DNA from: JBAXPV01 sp037132075
GTDB taxonomy: Bacteria; Bacteroidota; Bacteroidia; Bacteroidales; CAIXZF01
Reading direction: 5' to 3'
Assembly (NCBI GenBank): GCA_037132075.1
Contig: JBAXPV010000031.1
Location: 1 to 41,671, forward strand
Length of the DNA stretch: 41,671 nt
Below, piece by piece: positions 1 to 7,596 of this stretch. Under the pieces are notes generated by a model. The model did not search any database. It was not told the origin of the DNA and was given only the letters and a program-made list of their open reading frames with translations. How positions within the stretch are numbered: position 1 is the first letter of the stretch; each line of letters begins with the position of its first letter. Both the position numbers and the translations under genes were made by a program.

Positions 1-256
1 TTACAAATTAACATAATAGGCTATTGTTTATATTTTACAAAACGTTTTAAATTGCGGGTTCTCTTGACATGCGAAACTTCAGTTAATTAATTATAGCCCC
101 CTCGCCCCCTTCGCCCCCATCGACAGGCTCAGGGACCGAGTTCCTCCGTCGCCCCGTCGCCCCCTCGCCCCGTCGCCCCAGTCGCCCCCTCGCCAAGTCG
201 CCCCACTTCACCCTGTCATTCATCCTTCATTACTCATCCTTCATCCCTAAATAGCA
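1..256. repeat. Composite intergenic repeat upstream of the first gene
   Basis: About 90 bases of AT-rich sequence are followed by a C-rich composite repeat. TCGCCCC-type units run from about 104 to 215 with one embedded copy of the unit CGACAGGCTCAGGGACCGAG near 120. TTCATCC units run from 218 to 246. The repeat stops about 10 bases before an ATG. I see no gene here. The same architecture recurs in front of at least six other genes in the first 11.5 kb. Confidence 0.8.
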
Positions 257-1669
257 ATGAATCATCTGGAGGAATCAAATAAAGTAGAATTTAAGCTGGT
301 TTGGAAAGACGACTATTTGAGACAGATATGCGGATTTACCAATGCAAATGGAGGGATGATGTATATTGGGGTCAATGACCAGGGGATCGTTGTTGGAATA
401 AAAAATGCGAAGCGTCTCCTTGAAGAAATTCCTAATAAGTCTGCAAACATGATGGGGGTCATAGTACAGGTTGAAACATTATATGAAAATGGATTACCAT
501 ACCTATGTGTTGACATTCCGGAGAGTTCATTACCAGTGAGTTTAAAAGGGAAATATTACGTAAGAAGTGGCACAACAACCCAGGAGTTAAATGGCAGCTC
601 CTTGTATAGTTTTTTATTCAAACGGCATCATATTTCATGGGACGAAATTGGTGTTGAATCAGCTACTTTTGAAGATATTGATTCTAATGCAGTGAGAAGA
701 TTCATTGAACTTTCCATTGCAGCCAACCGGCTGACTCCAGAAGCCCGAACGCTTGACGTTCAGGTATTATTTGAAAATCTGCACCTTATTGACGAATCCC
801 AAAATATCAGGCGGGCCGCCCTATTGGCATTTGCCAAAGATCCTACACGGTTTTTCCCTTCAATGTATGTTAAGATTGGCCGATTTATCACAGAAACCGA
901 CATTATTGTACAGGATGTTATTGAAAATAACCTGTTTACGATGATCGAATATGTGATGGATATTTTAAAAACGAAATATTTGAAGTCAATCATTTCATAC
1001 AGAGGAATTCATCGTGAGGAAAAGTTGGAATATCCGGTTGGTGCCTTACGTGAAGCAGTTCTTAATGCATTAATTCATCGGGATTACACCGGGGCTGTTA
1101 CTCAAATTCGCATTAAAGACAATAGCCTTGAAATCTGGAATGCCGGTCTTCTTCCAGAAGAATTAAAAGTAGAAATGCTATATGGGCAGCATTCTTCAAT
1201 ACCCCGAAACAGAAGTTTGGCCAATCTGTTTTTCAGAGCCGGGTATATTGAATCCTGGGGACGAGGTACTATTGCCATTGCCCATGGATGCATTGAATAC
1301 GGATTGCCAACTCCTTTATTTAAAGAGCAATTTGGAGGTTTCTCAATAGAATTTTATAAACAGGAGCAAGTTACCCCGCAAGTTACCCCGCAAGATACCA
1401 TGCAAGATACCATGCAAGATGCCATGCAAGTTGCCATGCAAGTTGAGGAGCTATTATCAATTATAACCGGCGAGATGTCCAGGGACGTACTTCAGGAAAA
1501 ATCAGGCATCAAAAACAGAGATTATTTCAGGAAATCATACATCAAGCCAGCCTTAGATTCCGGTTTAATTGAAATGACCCTTCCTGACAAACCAAATAGT
1601 AAAAACCAAAAGTACAGATTAACAGCCAAAGGAATTTCACGTCTAAAATCTATCTCAACCAAAAAATAA
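257..1669 (+). CDS. AlbA_2 / HATPase-type ATP-binding regulator
   Basis: This 470-aa protein has an N-terminal AlbA_2 (Schlafen-like, divergent AAA_4) domain at about residues 5-100, recognisable by VEFK and the block FTNANGGMMYIGVNDQG. A HATPase_c_4-like domain follows at about 250-350, with REAVLNALIHRDY as its ATP-site motif. A linker of Gln-ended tetrapeptides (VTPQ, DTMQ) at about 371-396 leads to a C-terminal winged-helix-like region with RDYFRKSYIKPAL. Such proteins are usually annotated as ATP-dependent DNA-binding or putative transcriptional regulators; the real role is generally unknown and some are linked to defence. The ATG lies just after a TTCATCC repeat block. It appears to be a stand-alone gene bounded by composite repeats on both sides. 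Two paralogues with the same plan lie at about 10.0-11.4 and 31.3-33.0 kb. Confidence 0.85.
   Translation: MNHLEESNKVEFKLVWKDDYLRQICGFTNANGGMMYIGVNDQGIVVGIKNAKRLLEEIPNKSANMMGVIVQVETLYENGLPYLCVDIPESSLPVSLKGKYYVRSGTTTQELNGSSLYSFLFKRHHISWDEIGVESATFEDIDSNAVRRFIELSIAANRLTPEARTLDVQVLFENLHLIDESQNIRRAALLAFAKDPTRFFPSMYVKIGRFITETDIIVQDVIENNLFTMIEYVMDILKTKYLKSIISYRGIHREEKLEYPVGALREAVLNALIHRDYTGAVTQIRIKDNSLEIWNAGLLPEELKVEMLYGQHSSIPRNRSLANLFFRAGYIESWGRGTIAIAHGCIEYGLPTPLFKEQFGGFSIEFYKQEQVTPQVTPQDTMQDTMQDAMQVAMQVEELLSIITGEMSRDVLQEKSGIKNRDYFRKSYIKPALDSGLIEMTLPDKPNSKNQKYRLTAKGISRLKSISTKK
1367..1444 (+). repeat. In-frame 12-bp tandem repeat in the AlbA_2 gene
   Basis: About six 12-bp units (two of type CAAGTTACCCCG, the rest of type CAAGATACCATG) encode VTPQ/DTMQ/DAMQ/VAMQ tetrapeptides between the ATPase domain and the C-terminal winged helix. 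Because the unit is a multiple of three, copy-number change would alter linker length without a frameshift. Confidence 0.85.
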
Positions 1670-1718
1670 TTTTCTAAAGTAACCAGAATAAGAGGGAAAG
1701 GTGAAGTAAGAAGCAGCG

Positions 1719-1898
1719 TTTCAACAAACTCCGTGACCGAATCTCAGGGACCGGATCGCCCAGTCGCCCAGTCGCCCCCTTCGACAAGCTCAGGGACCGG
1801 GTCCCTCCGTCGCCCCGTCGCCCAGTCGCCCCATCCGGTAGCTGAGCCTGTCGAAGCTCATCCTTCATATTTCATCCTTCATCCTTTTGTAAAAAGTA
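1719..1898. repeat. Composite intergenic repeat (second copy)
   Basis: This stretch carries TCGCCCAGTCGCCCC-type units, TTCGACAAGCTCAGGGACCGG, then the reverse-complement version CGGTAGCTGAGCCTGTCGAAGC, then TTCATCC units at 1858-1884. It ends about 14 bases before the ATG at 1899. Having the unit in both orientations gives long-range hairpin potential. Open frames crossing it are artefacts of the repeat. Confidence 0.8.
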
Positions 1899-2207
1899 AT
1901 GCAACCCACCCCTCCCGACATATCGACCCTTTCACCCCATCTTTTCTGGGATGTTGATTTGCATGAATTATCCTGGGAGACTCATAAAACCTTTATTGTA
2001 CAAAGAATTTTGGAATATGGCTTACTCAGTGATTGGATGAATTTGTACCAGCATGCAGGAATCAATGAAATAGGCCATATTGCCTCACAAATAAGGTCAT
2101 TAGATAATAAATCACTTGTGTTCATTTCGACGCTTTCCAATATTCCCCAAAGCGAATTTTTATGTTACAATATTCAGCAGTCGACCCCCCGACACTGGAA
2201 CTTCTGA
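1899..2207 (+). CDS. DUF6922-type partner of an AbiEii nucleotidyltransferase
   Basis: This 102-aa protein has a conserved core (LFWDVDLHELSW, then FIVQRILEYG, then the LSNIP end) shared with the protein at 39787. I recognise it as the small DUF6922-like protein commonly encoded just upstream of AbiEii-like nucleotidyltransferases in Bacteroidota. It probably acts as the antitoxin or regulatory half; that is inference from gene order. Its last 46 bases overlap the next gene in another frame, implying translational coupling. The ATG lies 14 nt after a TTCATCC block. Confidence 0.75.
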   Translation: MQPTPPDISTLSPHLFWDVDLHELSWETHKTFIVQRILEYGLLSDWMNLYQHAGINEIGHIASQIRSLDNKSLVFISTLSNIPQSEFLCYNIQQSTPRHWNF

Positions 2208-2776
2208 AGCAATTAATGGCAGAACCTGTTTTTCAGGGTTTAAGATTGGTTGGAGGAACTGCACTTGCTCTTCAATTGGGCCATCGAAAGTCAATTGATT
2301 TGGATCTTTTTGGACAACTTGACGAGGATATCTATGCAATAAGTCAGAAACTCAATAGCTTTGGTTCAACCACTTTACTGAATCAAACAAAAAACATCCA
2401 TGTTTACCTGGTAAAAGGAATTAAAGTTGACCTGGTAAACTATCCGTACACCTGGTTAGAGGATCCCATTTTATCAGAGGGCTTGCGACTGGCTGGCAAC
2501 AAAGATATTGCAGCCATGAAATTAGCAGCCATTACAGGACGGGGTACGAAAAAGGATTTTATTGACCTGTACTATCTGTTAAAACAGTATTCGTTAAGTG
2601 AAATGATCTCATTTTATGAAAATAAATTTTCCGACGGATCGACCTTCCTCGTCTTGAAGAGTCTTAGTTATTTTGAAGATGCCGACCAGGAACAAAGCCC
2701 GCGTATGTTACTCCCGGCCAATTGGGAAAAAATCAAATTAAGCATTATTTCATCACTAAAGGAATACCTAAAATAA
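2162..2776 (+). CDS. AbiEii-like nucleotidyltransferase (toxin-type)
   Basis: This 204-aa protein belongs to the nucleotidyltransferase AbiEii/AbiGii toxin family. The signature LVGGTALALQLGHRKSIDLD at about residues 27-46 contains the GG...DxD catalytic core, and DIAAMKLAAITGRGTKKDF with the following DLYYLL is the conserved C-terminal Lys motif. Known AbiEii enzymes transfer nucleotides (to tRNA in MenT-type relatives), arrest growth and can block phage. The gene overlaps the DUF6922 gene by 46 bp, as does its paralogue pair at 39.8-40.7 kb. The protein looks intact and close to family length. The start ATG is internal to the upstream gene. Confidence 0.85.
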   Translation: MLQYSAVDPPTLELLKQLMAEPVFQGLRLVGGTALALQLGHRKSIDLDLFGQLDEDIYAISQKLNSFGSTTLLNQTKNIHVYLVKGIKVDLVNYPYTWLEDPILSEGLRLAGNKDIAAMKLAAITGRGTKKDFIDLYYLLKQYSLSEMISFYENKFSDGSTFLVLKSLSYFEDADQEQSPRMLLPANWEKIKLSIISSLKEYLK

Positions 2777-2778
2777 CC

Positions 2779-2996
2779 CCCCTTCGACAAGCTCAGGAAC
2801 CGAGTTGCCCAGTCGCCCCCTTCGACAGGCTCAGGGACCGAGTCCCTCCGTCGCCAAGTCGCCCCCTTCGACAAGCTCAGGGACCGGGTCGCCCCGTCGC
2901 CCCCTTCGACAGGCTCAGGGACCGAGTCCCTCCGTCGCCAAGTCGCCCCCTTCGACAAGCTCAGGGACCGGGTCGCCCCGTCGCCCAATTGCCCGC
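2779..2996. repeat. Composite repeat with an 84-bp tandem duplication
   Basis: C-rich repeat containing TTCGACARGCTCAGGGACCG units alternating with TCGCC units. Positions 2821-2904 are repeated essentially identically at 2905-2988 (84-bp period). Each period holds one CGACAGG and one CGACAAG variant and short palindromes of the type AGGGAC-CGA-GTCCCT. This copy lacks the TTCATCC part. Bases 2997-3064, before the next ATG, are AT-rich. Confidence 0.85.
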
Positions 2997-3064
2997 TTAA
3001 GTTATTCCACAACAAATTGTTTACTAAAATTGAATCATTTCTTTGACAGTATATTACATCTAAA

Positions 3065-4312
3065 ATGAGCAGAATAAAAATAAAGCATTTTGGACCAATC
3101 AAAGTTGGTTGTGAGGAGAACGATGGATGGCTTGAATTAAGAAAGGTTACTGTATTCATTGGTAATCAGGGCTCAGGGAAAAGCACTGTGGCAAAGTTAA
3201 TCTCAACCTTTACGTGGATTGAAAAAGCATTGGTTAGAGGAGATTACGATAAAAAATGGTTTGAGCGGAAAAACAAACTAAAAAATCAATACCTGAACTA
3301 TCATCGTCTGGAGAATTACTTCAAAACCAATGTAGTTGATAATACCGTTTTAGAATACGAAGGTGACGCATTTTCTATCAGATATGAAGACGGGTCTTTG
3401 ATTATCAATGAAGTTCTAAACAAAACCTACCAATTACCTCAGATAATGTATGTTCCTGCGGAAAGAAATTTTATAACATATGTTAAAACACCGAAAGAAT
3501 TAAAACTATCCTCGGAATCATTGAAAGAATTTCTAACGGAATTTGATAATGCAAAAAATGAAATGAAAGGATTGGAAAAACTTCCAATCAACAATACTGA
3601 TATTGAATATGACAAGCTAAACGACACATTAAATTTGAAAGGTGAAGGCTATAAATTAATGCTTACTGAAGCATCAAGTGGTTTTCAGTCACTTGTCCCA
3701 TTATTTTTGGTTTCAGGGTATTTGGCTAATTCTGTTAAAAAGCAGAGCGAATCCACTAAAGAACCCATGAGTAGTGAAGAAATGCAGCGATTTAAAAATG
3801 GGGTTAAGGAAATTTGGAGTAATGATAGTTTAACTGATGAACAAAAGAGGGTTGCACTCTCTGTTCTATCCTCTAAATTTAACAAGACAGCCTTTGTAAA
3901 TATTGTTGAAGAACCAGAACAAAATTTGTTTCCTTCTTCTCAATGGCAGATGCTTCAAAGTCTGTTAAAATTCAATGAAATGAACATTGGTAACAAATTG
4001 ATAATGACTACTCATAGCCCATATATTTTAAATTATCTGAGTATCGCCATTCAGGGAAAATATTTGGAAGGAAAGTTATCAGACTCATCGGAGAAGCATG
4101 AATCTCTTGAAAATTTATACAAACTAATTCCTGAAAAAGCACTTGTTTCTGCTGATACTGTAATCGTATATCAATTAAATGAGGAAGATGGTAGTATTAC
4201 AAAACTAGATTCAATTTATGGTATCCCCTCTGATAAGAATTATTTAAATGATAAGCTGGCAGAAGGAAATCATCTATTTGATTCACTACTTGAAATAGAA
4301 CAAGGACTATGA
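3065..4312 (+). CDS. OLD-like / AAA_21-type ABC ATPase
   Basis: This 415-aa ATPase begins with the SMC/OLD-type N-terminus IKIKHFGPIKVG. It has a Walker A motif GNQGSGKST at about residues 34-42, a central signature-like segment (TEASSGFQSLVPLF), a Walker B motif VNIVEEPEQNLFP at about 278-290 and a switch histidine in TTHSPYIL at about 315. The architecture is that of stand-alone ABC-type ATPases found in Septu, Gabija, PARIS and retron effector modules, but I see no TOPRIM domain. It overlaps the next gene by 4 bp (ATGA), so the pair is almost certainly co-translated. A role as sensor or regulator of the downstream putative nuclease is inference. Confidence 0.85.
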   Translation: MSRIKIKHFGPIKVGCEENDGWLELRKVTVFIGNQGSGKSTVAKLISTFTWIEKALVRGDYDKKWFERKNKLKNQYLNYHRLENYFKTNVVDNTVLEYEGDAFSIRYEDGSLIINEVLNKTYQLPQIMYVPAERNFITYVKTPKELKLSSESLKEFLTEFDNAKNEMKGLEKLPINNTDIEYDKLNDTLNLKGEGYKLMLTEASSGFQSLVPLFLVSGYLANSVKKQSESTKEPMSSEEMQRFKNGVKEIWSNDSLTDEQKRVALSVLSSKFNKTAFVNIVEEPEQNLFPSSQWQMLQSLLKFNEMNIGNKLIMTTHSPYILNYLSIAIQGKYLEGKLSDSSEKHESLENLYKLIPEKALVSADTVIVYQLNEEDGSITKLDSIYGIPSDKNYLNDKLAEGNHLFDSLLEIEQGL

Positions 4313-4812
4313 ATGTGAATTTTTTTGAAACAATATGTAAAGAGACTCCAAGACTCGATAAGATTTTTGGAATATGTGATGACCAGGATGGAACGAAGGC
4401 TTATACTAATGCAACAGATGAGGACCAATGGATTGCCATAGTTATCAATGATTATAATTTTGCCATCTCATTTACTGCTATTGACAATTGCATCATTGTC
4501 TATAAAGAAGGGACTAAGGATAAAGAAAGCACTTGTGATGGTATGCTTACTTTTTCTGACAGTCTGTATTTAGTTGAGCTTAAAAATAATGGCACAGGAG
4601 GATGGCTTCCATACTCAAAAGGTCAATTAGAAAATACGATAAAGCTTCTTTGTGCTTCACATAATATTAATGAATACCGTTTTAAAAAGGCCTATGCATG
4701 CAACAAGAAGCATCCTTATTTTACTGTAATTGATGCAGCAGAAAGAAAAGCATTTTTTAAAAGAACAAATGGTTTCAGATTAGATGCCCAGAGGGTAATT
4801 GTAATTAAATAA
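4309..4812 (+). CDS. Putative PD-(D/E)XK-like nuclease partner
   Basis: I do not recognise this 167-aa family by name. It carries the spacing of a PD-(D/E)XK nuclease core: D77 in CDGMLTF, then E90-L-K92 at the end of a hydrophobic strand (LYLVELK), then Q106 in KGQLENT at the start of a helix. It begins inside the stop codon of the ATPase gene, so the two are co-translated. A two-gene ATPase-effector defence module is the simplest reading, but nuclease activity is inferred from four residues only. No membrane segment or signal peptide is visible. Confidence 0.6.
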   Translation: MNVNFFETICKETPRLDKIFGICDDQDGTKAYTNATDEDQWIAIVINDYNFAISFTAIDNCIIVYKEGTKDKESTCDGMLTFSDSLYLVELKNNGTGGWLPYSKGQLENTIKLLCASHNINEYRFKKAYACNKKHPYFTVIDAAERKAFFKRTNGFRLDAQRVIVIK

Positions 4813-4904
4813 GGACCCGCGTCGCCCAGTCGCCGAGTCGCCCACTTCACCCTTCAACCCTTCTCTTCATCCTTCATCCTTCATCCTTCATCCTTAAATT
4901 AGCC
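4813..4904. repeat. Composite intergenic repeat (short copy)
   Basis: GTCGCCCAGTCGCC units are followed by CACTTCACCCTTCAACCC and by four TTCATCC units at about 4863-4890. The run ends about 14 bases before the ATG at 4905. Confidence 0.8.
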
Positions 4905-5216
4905 ATGTCCACCGACACATTTTCACAGATTAAACAGATTATCAACAATAATATTCCCAATGTTGATATTTTGTTATTTGGAAGCAGGGCTCGTGGCGAA
5001 TCTGTTCCAGATAGCGATTATGATTTAATGATTATCTTTCATAATCCAATTGGGAATAAAGAGAAATTGCATTTTCGGGCGCTTATCAGGAAACAATTAG
5101 CGCTATCAGGCATCGATGCCGATGTGATCATCGAATTTGACAAAGAAATTGAAACTAAAAAGACCCTGAATGGTCATGTAGTTCAGATGGCTATTAAGGA
5201 AGGTGTTCTGTTATGA
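4905..5216 (+). CDS. Minimal nucleotidyltransferase (MNT/MntA-like), module 1
   Basis: This 103-aa minimal nucleotidyltransferase has the catalytic signature LLFGSRARGESVPDSDYDL (GS plus DxD), with a further acidic residue in DADVIIEFD. In MNT/HEPN systems the MNT protein AMPylates and neutralises the HEPN RNase. Its stop overlaps the start of the HEPN gene (ATGA, 5213-5216). The MNT gene looks intact while its HEPN partner is broken, so it may now be an orphan antitoxin. Confidence 0.85.
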   Translation: MSTDTFSQIKQIINNNIPNVDILLFGSRARGESVPDSDYDLMIIFHNPIGNKEKLHFRALIRKQLALSGIDADVIIEFDKEIETKKTLNGHVVQMAIKEGVLL

Positions 5217-5696
5217 ATGAAGCAACCAAGACCTATTTACTTCAATGGAAAGAAAAGGCTGAAGCTGATTATTTGACCATTATCAGGTTAACGGAGCCTG
5301 ATATATACCGACACTGAACAGGTTTGCGAAAAATCAGTGTCGGCATAACTCATTCTAAGCATCTATGCATTCGCATACCTGCCAAGAATGAGTATAATTG
5401 CACCTGCGGCAGTTTGTTTTCATTGTCAACAGCTTGTTGAGAAATATTTAAAGATGTATCTGATATATAAAGACATCCCAATTCAAAGGACTTATAATAT
5501 TGAATTTCTATTGGTTGAGTGTTCGAAACTTGATACAAAATTTTTAGATATTGATCCATTAAATCTAAGTGATTTTAGTATTGATATAAGGTATCCTGGT
5601 GATATTATGGTTTCTAACGAAAGAGATGCCATACTTTACAAAGAGTTGGCATTTAATGTAATGCATTTAGTTCAGGGCAAGATATCTACCCTATAG
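5213..5696 (+). pseudogene. HEPN-domain gene (module 1) disrupted by a mini-element
   Basis: Translation from ATG 5213 gives MNEATKTYLLQWKEKAEADY and continues to EPDI, then hits a TGA at 5315 inside foreign sequence. The HEPN protein resumes in another frame at 5397 with APAAVCFHCQQLVEKYLKM and runs to the stop at 5694-5696, including the DIDPLNLSDFSIDIRYPGD C-terminal block. Removing 5306-5396 (89-bp element plus one TA) joins D-I to I-A-P-A-A in frame. The gene is therefore a recent-looking insertion mutant of an otherwise intact toxin-type HEPN gene of about 130 aa. Confidence 0.85.
5306..5394 (-). mobile_element. Double-hairpin mini-element, copy A
   Basis: This 89-bp insertion starts with TAC, ends with GTA and is flanked by TA (5304-5305 and 5395-5396). 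It holds two perfect hairpins: CCGACACTGA/TCAGTGTCGG (5308-5317 with 5334-5343) and ACTCATTCT/AGAATGAGT (5348-5356 with 5385-5393). Its reverse complement aligns with the element at 9577-9675, including the loop motif TTGGCAG...AGATGCTTAG. It carries no coding capacity. TA duplication suggests mobilisation in trans by an IS630/Tc1-type transposase, as for Correia or RUP elements; this is inference. Confidence 0.8.
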
Positions 5697-5760
5697 ATTC
5701 CCCCCGACGACCCCCACCTCACGACTAACGTCTAACTACTAACAATTCAAAGTGCCAATA

Positions 5761-6921
5761 ATGGAAAAGCACGCTAAAATATACATCGCCGGCCACCTCG
5801 GCATGGTCGGTTCCGCCATCCACCGCAACCTCCAGGCCAAAGGCTATACCAATTTCCTCACCTGCAGCCTCGCCGAACTTGACCTGACCAACCAACAAGC
5901 CGTCAATGACTTCTTCTCCACAGAAAAGCCAGACTACGTATTTCTTGCCGCAGCAAAAGTCGGTGGCATCATGGCCAACAACACCTATCGTGCCCAGTTC
6001 ATCTACGAAAACCTGATGATCCAGAACAACATCATTCATACAGCCTATGTGAATGGTGTAAAGAAATTACTCTTCCTCGGCAGTTCCTGTATCTACCCGA
6101 AACTCGCACCGCAGCCATTAAAGGAGGAGTCACTTCTCACCGGCCTCCTCGAATACACCAACGAACCCTACGCTATCGCCAAAATCGCTGGCATCAAAAT
6201 GTGCGAAAGCTACTACCGGCAATATGGCTGCAATTTCATCAGCGTAATGCCCACCAACCTCTACGGGCCAAATGATAATTATAATTTAGAGACTTCTCAT
6301 GTGTTGCCGGCACTTATTCACCGAATGCACCTGGCGAAATTGCGGAGTGCGAATTGCGGATTGCGGAAAGAAGAAAACGGATTGCGGATTGCGGAAAGCG
6401 GATTGCGGAATGAATTTGAAAATGAGGATTTTATGAATGACGCTTCGAATCCTGCTTCTGGTTCAAATCCCCAATTACAAATTCCAAATCAATCCGCAAT
6501 CCGCAATCCGCAATCCGCAATTCAAGACCATTCCGCAATCCGCAATCCGCAATCCGCAATCGATACGTCCATCACTCTCTGGGGTTCCGGATCTCCTCTA
6601 AGAGAGTTCCTCTACGTCGAAGACATGGCCGACGCCTGCGTATTTCTCATGCAAAATCTCGAAGCTGAAGAACTGTACAACAGCGGCATCACCCACATCA
6701 ACATCGGTAGTGGCGAAGAGATCACGATAAAAGACCTGGCAGAGCTCATCAAATCTATCGTTGGTTTTGAAGGCGAAATCCAATGGGATTCCTCCAAACC
6801 CGACGGAACTCCCCGCAAGCTCATGGACAGTTCCCGCCTCCGCTCTCTCGGATGGAAACCATCTACCCCTCTCCCTGAAGGCATCAAAAAAGCCTATCAG
6901 GACTTTTTTTCACGCCATTAA
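5761..6921 (+). CDS. fcl: GDP-L-fucose synthase with a repeat-encoded insertion
   Basis: This is GDP-4-keto-6-deoxy-D-mannose 3,5-epimerase/4-reductase, which makes GDP-L-fucose with NADPH. The N-terminus has the Rossmann motif GHLGMVG (residues 11-17), GSSCIYPK carries the catalytic Ser/Cys, and YAIAK carries the catalytic Tyr and Lys. FLYVEDMADA and the C-terminal WKPSTPLPEGIKKAY are typical of the family. I chose ATG 5761; an in-frame GTG at 5752 is also possible. Family members are about 310-320 aa. This one is 386 aa because about 74 residues (194-267) are inserted between HRMHLAK and the WGSGSPLREFL strand, encoded by inverted GCGGATT/AATCCGC repeats. No gmd gene is in the window. The product could feed the GT11 fucosyltransferase at 20.9 kb. 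Confidence 0.92.
   Translation: MEKHAKIYIAGHLGMVGSAIHRNLQAKGYTNFLTCSLAELDLTNQQAVNDFFSTEKPDYVFLAAAKVGGIMANNTYRAQFIYENLMIQNNIIHTAYVNGVKKLLFLGSSCIYPKLAPQPLKEESLLTGLLEYTNEPYAIAKIAGIKMCESYYRQYGCNFISVMPTNLYGPNDNYNLETSHVLPALIHRMHLAKLRSANCGLRKEENGLRIAESGLRNEFENEDFMNDASNPASGSNPQLQIPNQSAIRNPQSAIQDHSAIRNPQSAIDTSITLWGSGSPLREFLYVEDMADACVFLMQNLEAEELYNSGITHINIGSGEEITIKDLAELIKSIVGFEGEIQWDSSKPDGTPRKLMDSSRLRSLGWKPSTPLPEGIKKAYQDFFSRH
6339..6562 (+). repeat. Inverted short-repeat insertion inside fcl
   Basis: The left arm repeats GCGGATTGCGGAA-type units (6339-6405) and the right arm repeats the complement TTCCGCAATCCGC (6497-6562), with about 90 bp of non-repetitive sequence between. The arms can pair into a long hairpin. 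The insert keeps the reading frame and translates as GLRIAESGLR-like and SAIRNPQSAI-like peptides that have no counterpart in normal GDP-fucose synthases. Confidence 0.88.
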
Positions 6922-7003
6922 ACCAAAATCACAAGCCTTTTATGCGACCCCTTCGACCCCGCTTCAGCTAAAACCTGGACACCATATAGGAGACCAATAA
7001 TCA
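6922..7003. repeat. Short degenerate intergenic repeat after fcl
   Basis: A short spacer with CGACCCCTTCGACCCCGCTTCAGC-like sequence at about 6941-6966, a reduced form of the C-rich intergenic repeat, followed by AT-rich sequence up to the ATG at 7004. Confidence 0.5.
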
Positions 7004-7255
7004 ATGGAATTCAAATATTCACATCATGCAAATGAACAGATTGAGTTAAGAGGATTAGATAAATCCTCCATTGACGATGTGCTGAATTATCCGTCTAAAA
7101 TAGTATCTGAAAGTAGTGATATTAATATTTATCAAAAGATCATCCTTGAAAATAACAGGAATTTTCTTTATCGTATTTTTGTAAATATTCGTAAAATTCC
7201 ACCCTTAGTTATTACTGCTTATAAAACCTCAAAAATCGAAAAGTATGAAAATTAA
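7004..7255 (+). CDS. DUF4258-type putative toxin
   Basis: This 83-aa protein begins with YSHHANEQIELRGL and ends with VITAYKTSKIEKY, the pattern of DUF4258 (a RelE-like fold often found in toxin-antitoxin-like pairs). The next gene, a DUF2283 protein, overlaps its 3' end by 11 bp. That gene order recurs across many bacteria and suggests a two-gene module. Toxicity is inferred from family context only. Confidence 0.75.
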   Translation: MEFKYSHHANEQIELRGLDKSSIDDVLNYPSKIVSESSDINIYQKIILENNRNFLYRIFVNIRKIPPLVITAYKTSKIEKYEN

Positions 7256-7439
7256 ATATGATAAAGAAGCAGATATTGTATATATCACATTTTCTTCTCT
7301 TGCTGTTTCTGAGAGTGATGAAGAAAAGCCAGGTATCATTCTGGATTATGCAGAGAATGGGCAAATTGTTGGCATTGAAGTACTTAATGCGTCAGAAAAA
7401 ATGGAACACGAACACGGAATTCTGTATGAAGTAGCCTGA
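7245..7439 (+). CDS. DUF2283 family protein
   Basis: This 64-aa protein has the classical DUF2283 signature: MKIKYDKEADIVYITFS at the start, then PGIILDYAENGQIVGIEVLNAS. Members usually sit beside DUF4258 genes and are presumed antitoxin-like partners. The gene starts inside the upstream gene. It appears intact. Confidence 0.82.
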   Translation: MKIKYDKEADIVYITFSSLAVSESDEEKPGIILDYAENGQIVGIEVLNASEKMEHEHGILYEVA

Positions 7440-7440
7440 A

Positions 7441-7596
7441 AAATACTTGGCAATAGACAATAGTCCTTCGACCCCTTCGACAAGCTCAGGGACCGAAGCT
7501 CAGGGACCAAGTGCCTCCGTCGCCGAGTCGCCCCATCGCTAAGTCTCTACCACCAGTATACCTAAATAAAATATTGGCTTTTAATATCCATAATAC
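7441..7596. repeat. Composite intergenic repeat
   Basis: Contains TTCGACAAGCTCAGGGACCG followed by a second partial GAAGCTCAGGGACC, CCTCCGTCGCCGAGTCGCC units to about 7540, then AT-rich sequence to the ATG at 7597. The TTCATCC part is absent here. Confidence 0.75.

Noticed and set aside
2668..3159. Open frames on both strands across the C-rich repeats (also at 1674-1957, 2722-3068, 8736-8942, 37378-37736)
   Set aside because: They translate the repeat units into SLSKG-, STSSGTG- or LRQAQGP-type peptides, have no homology-like features and overlap real genes or spacers.
4863..4890. TTCATCC arrays as a CRISPR array
   Set aside because: The units are 7-10 bp, directly adjacent, with no unique spacers and no cas genes in the window.
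5306..5394. Retron or group II intron RNA
   Set aside because: No reverse transcriptase gene is nearby and the element is too short with simple hairpins only.
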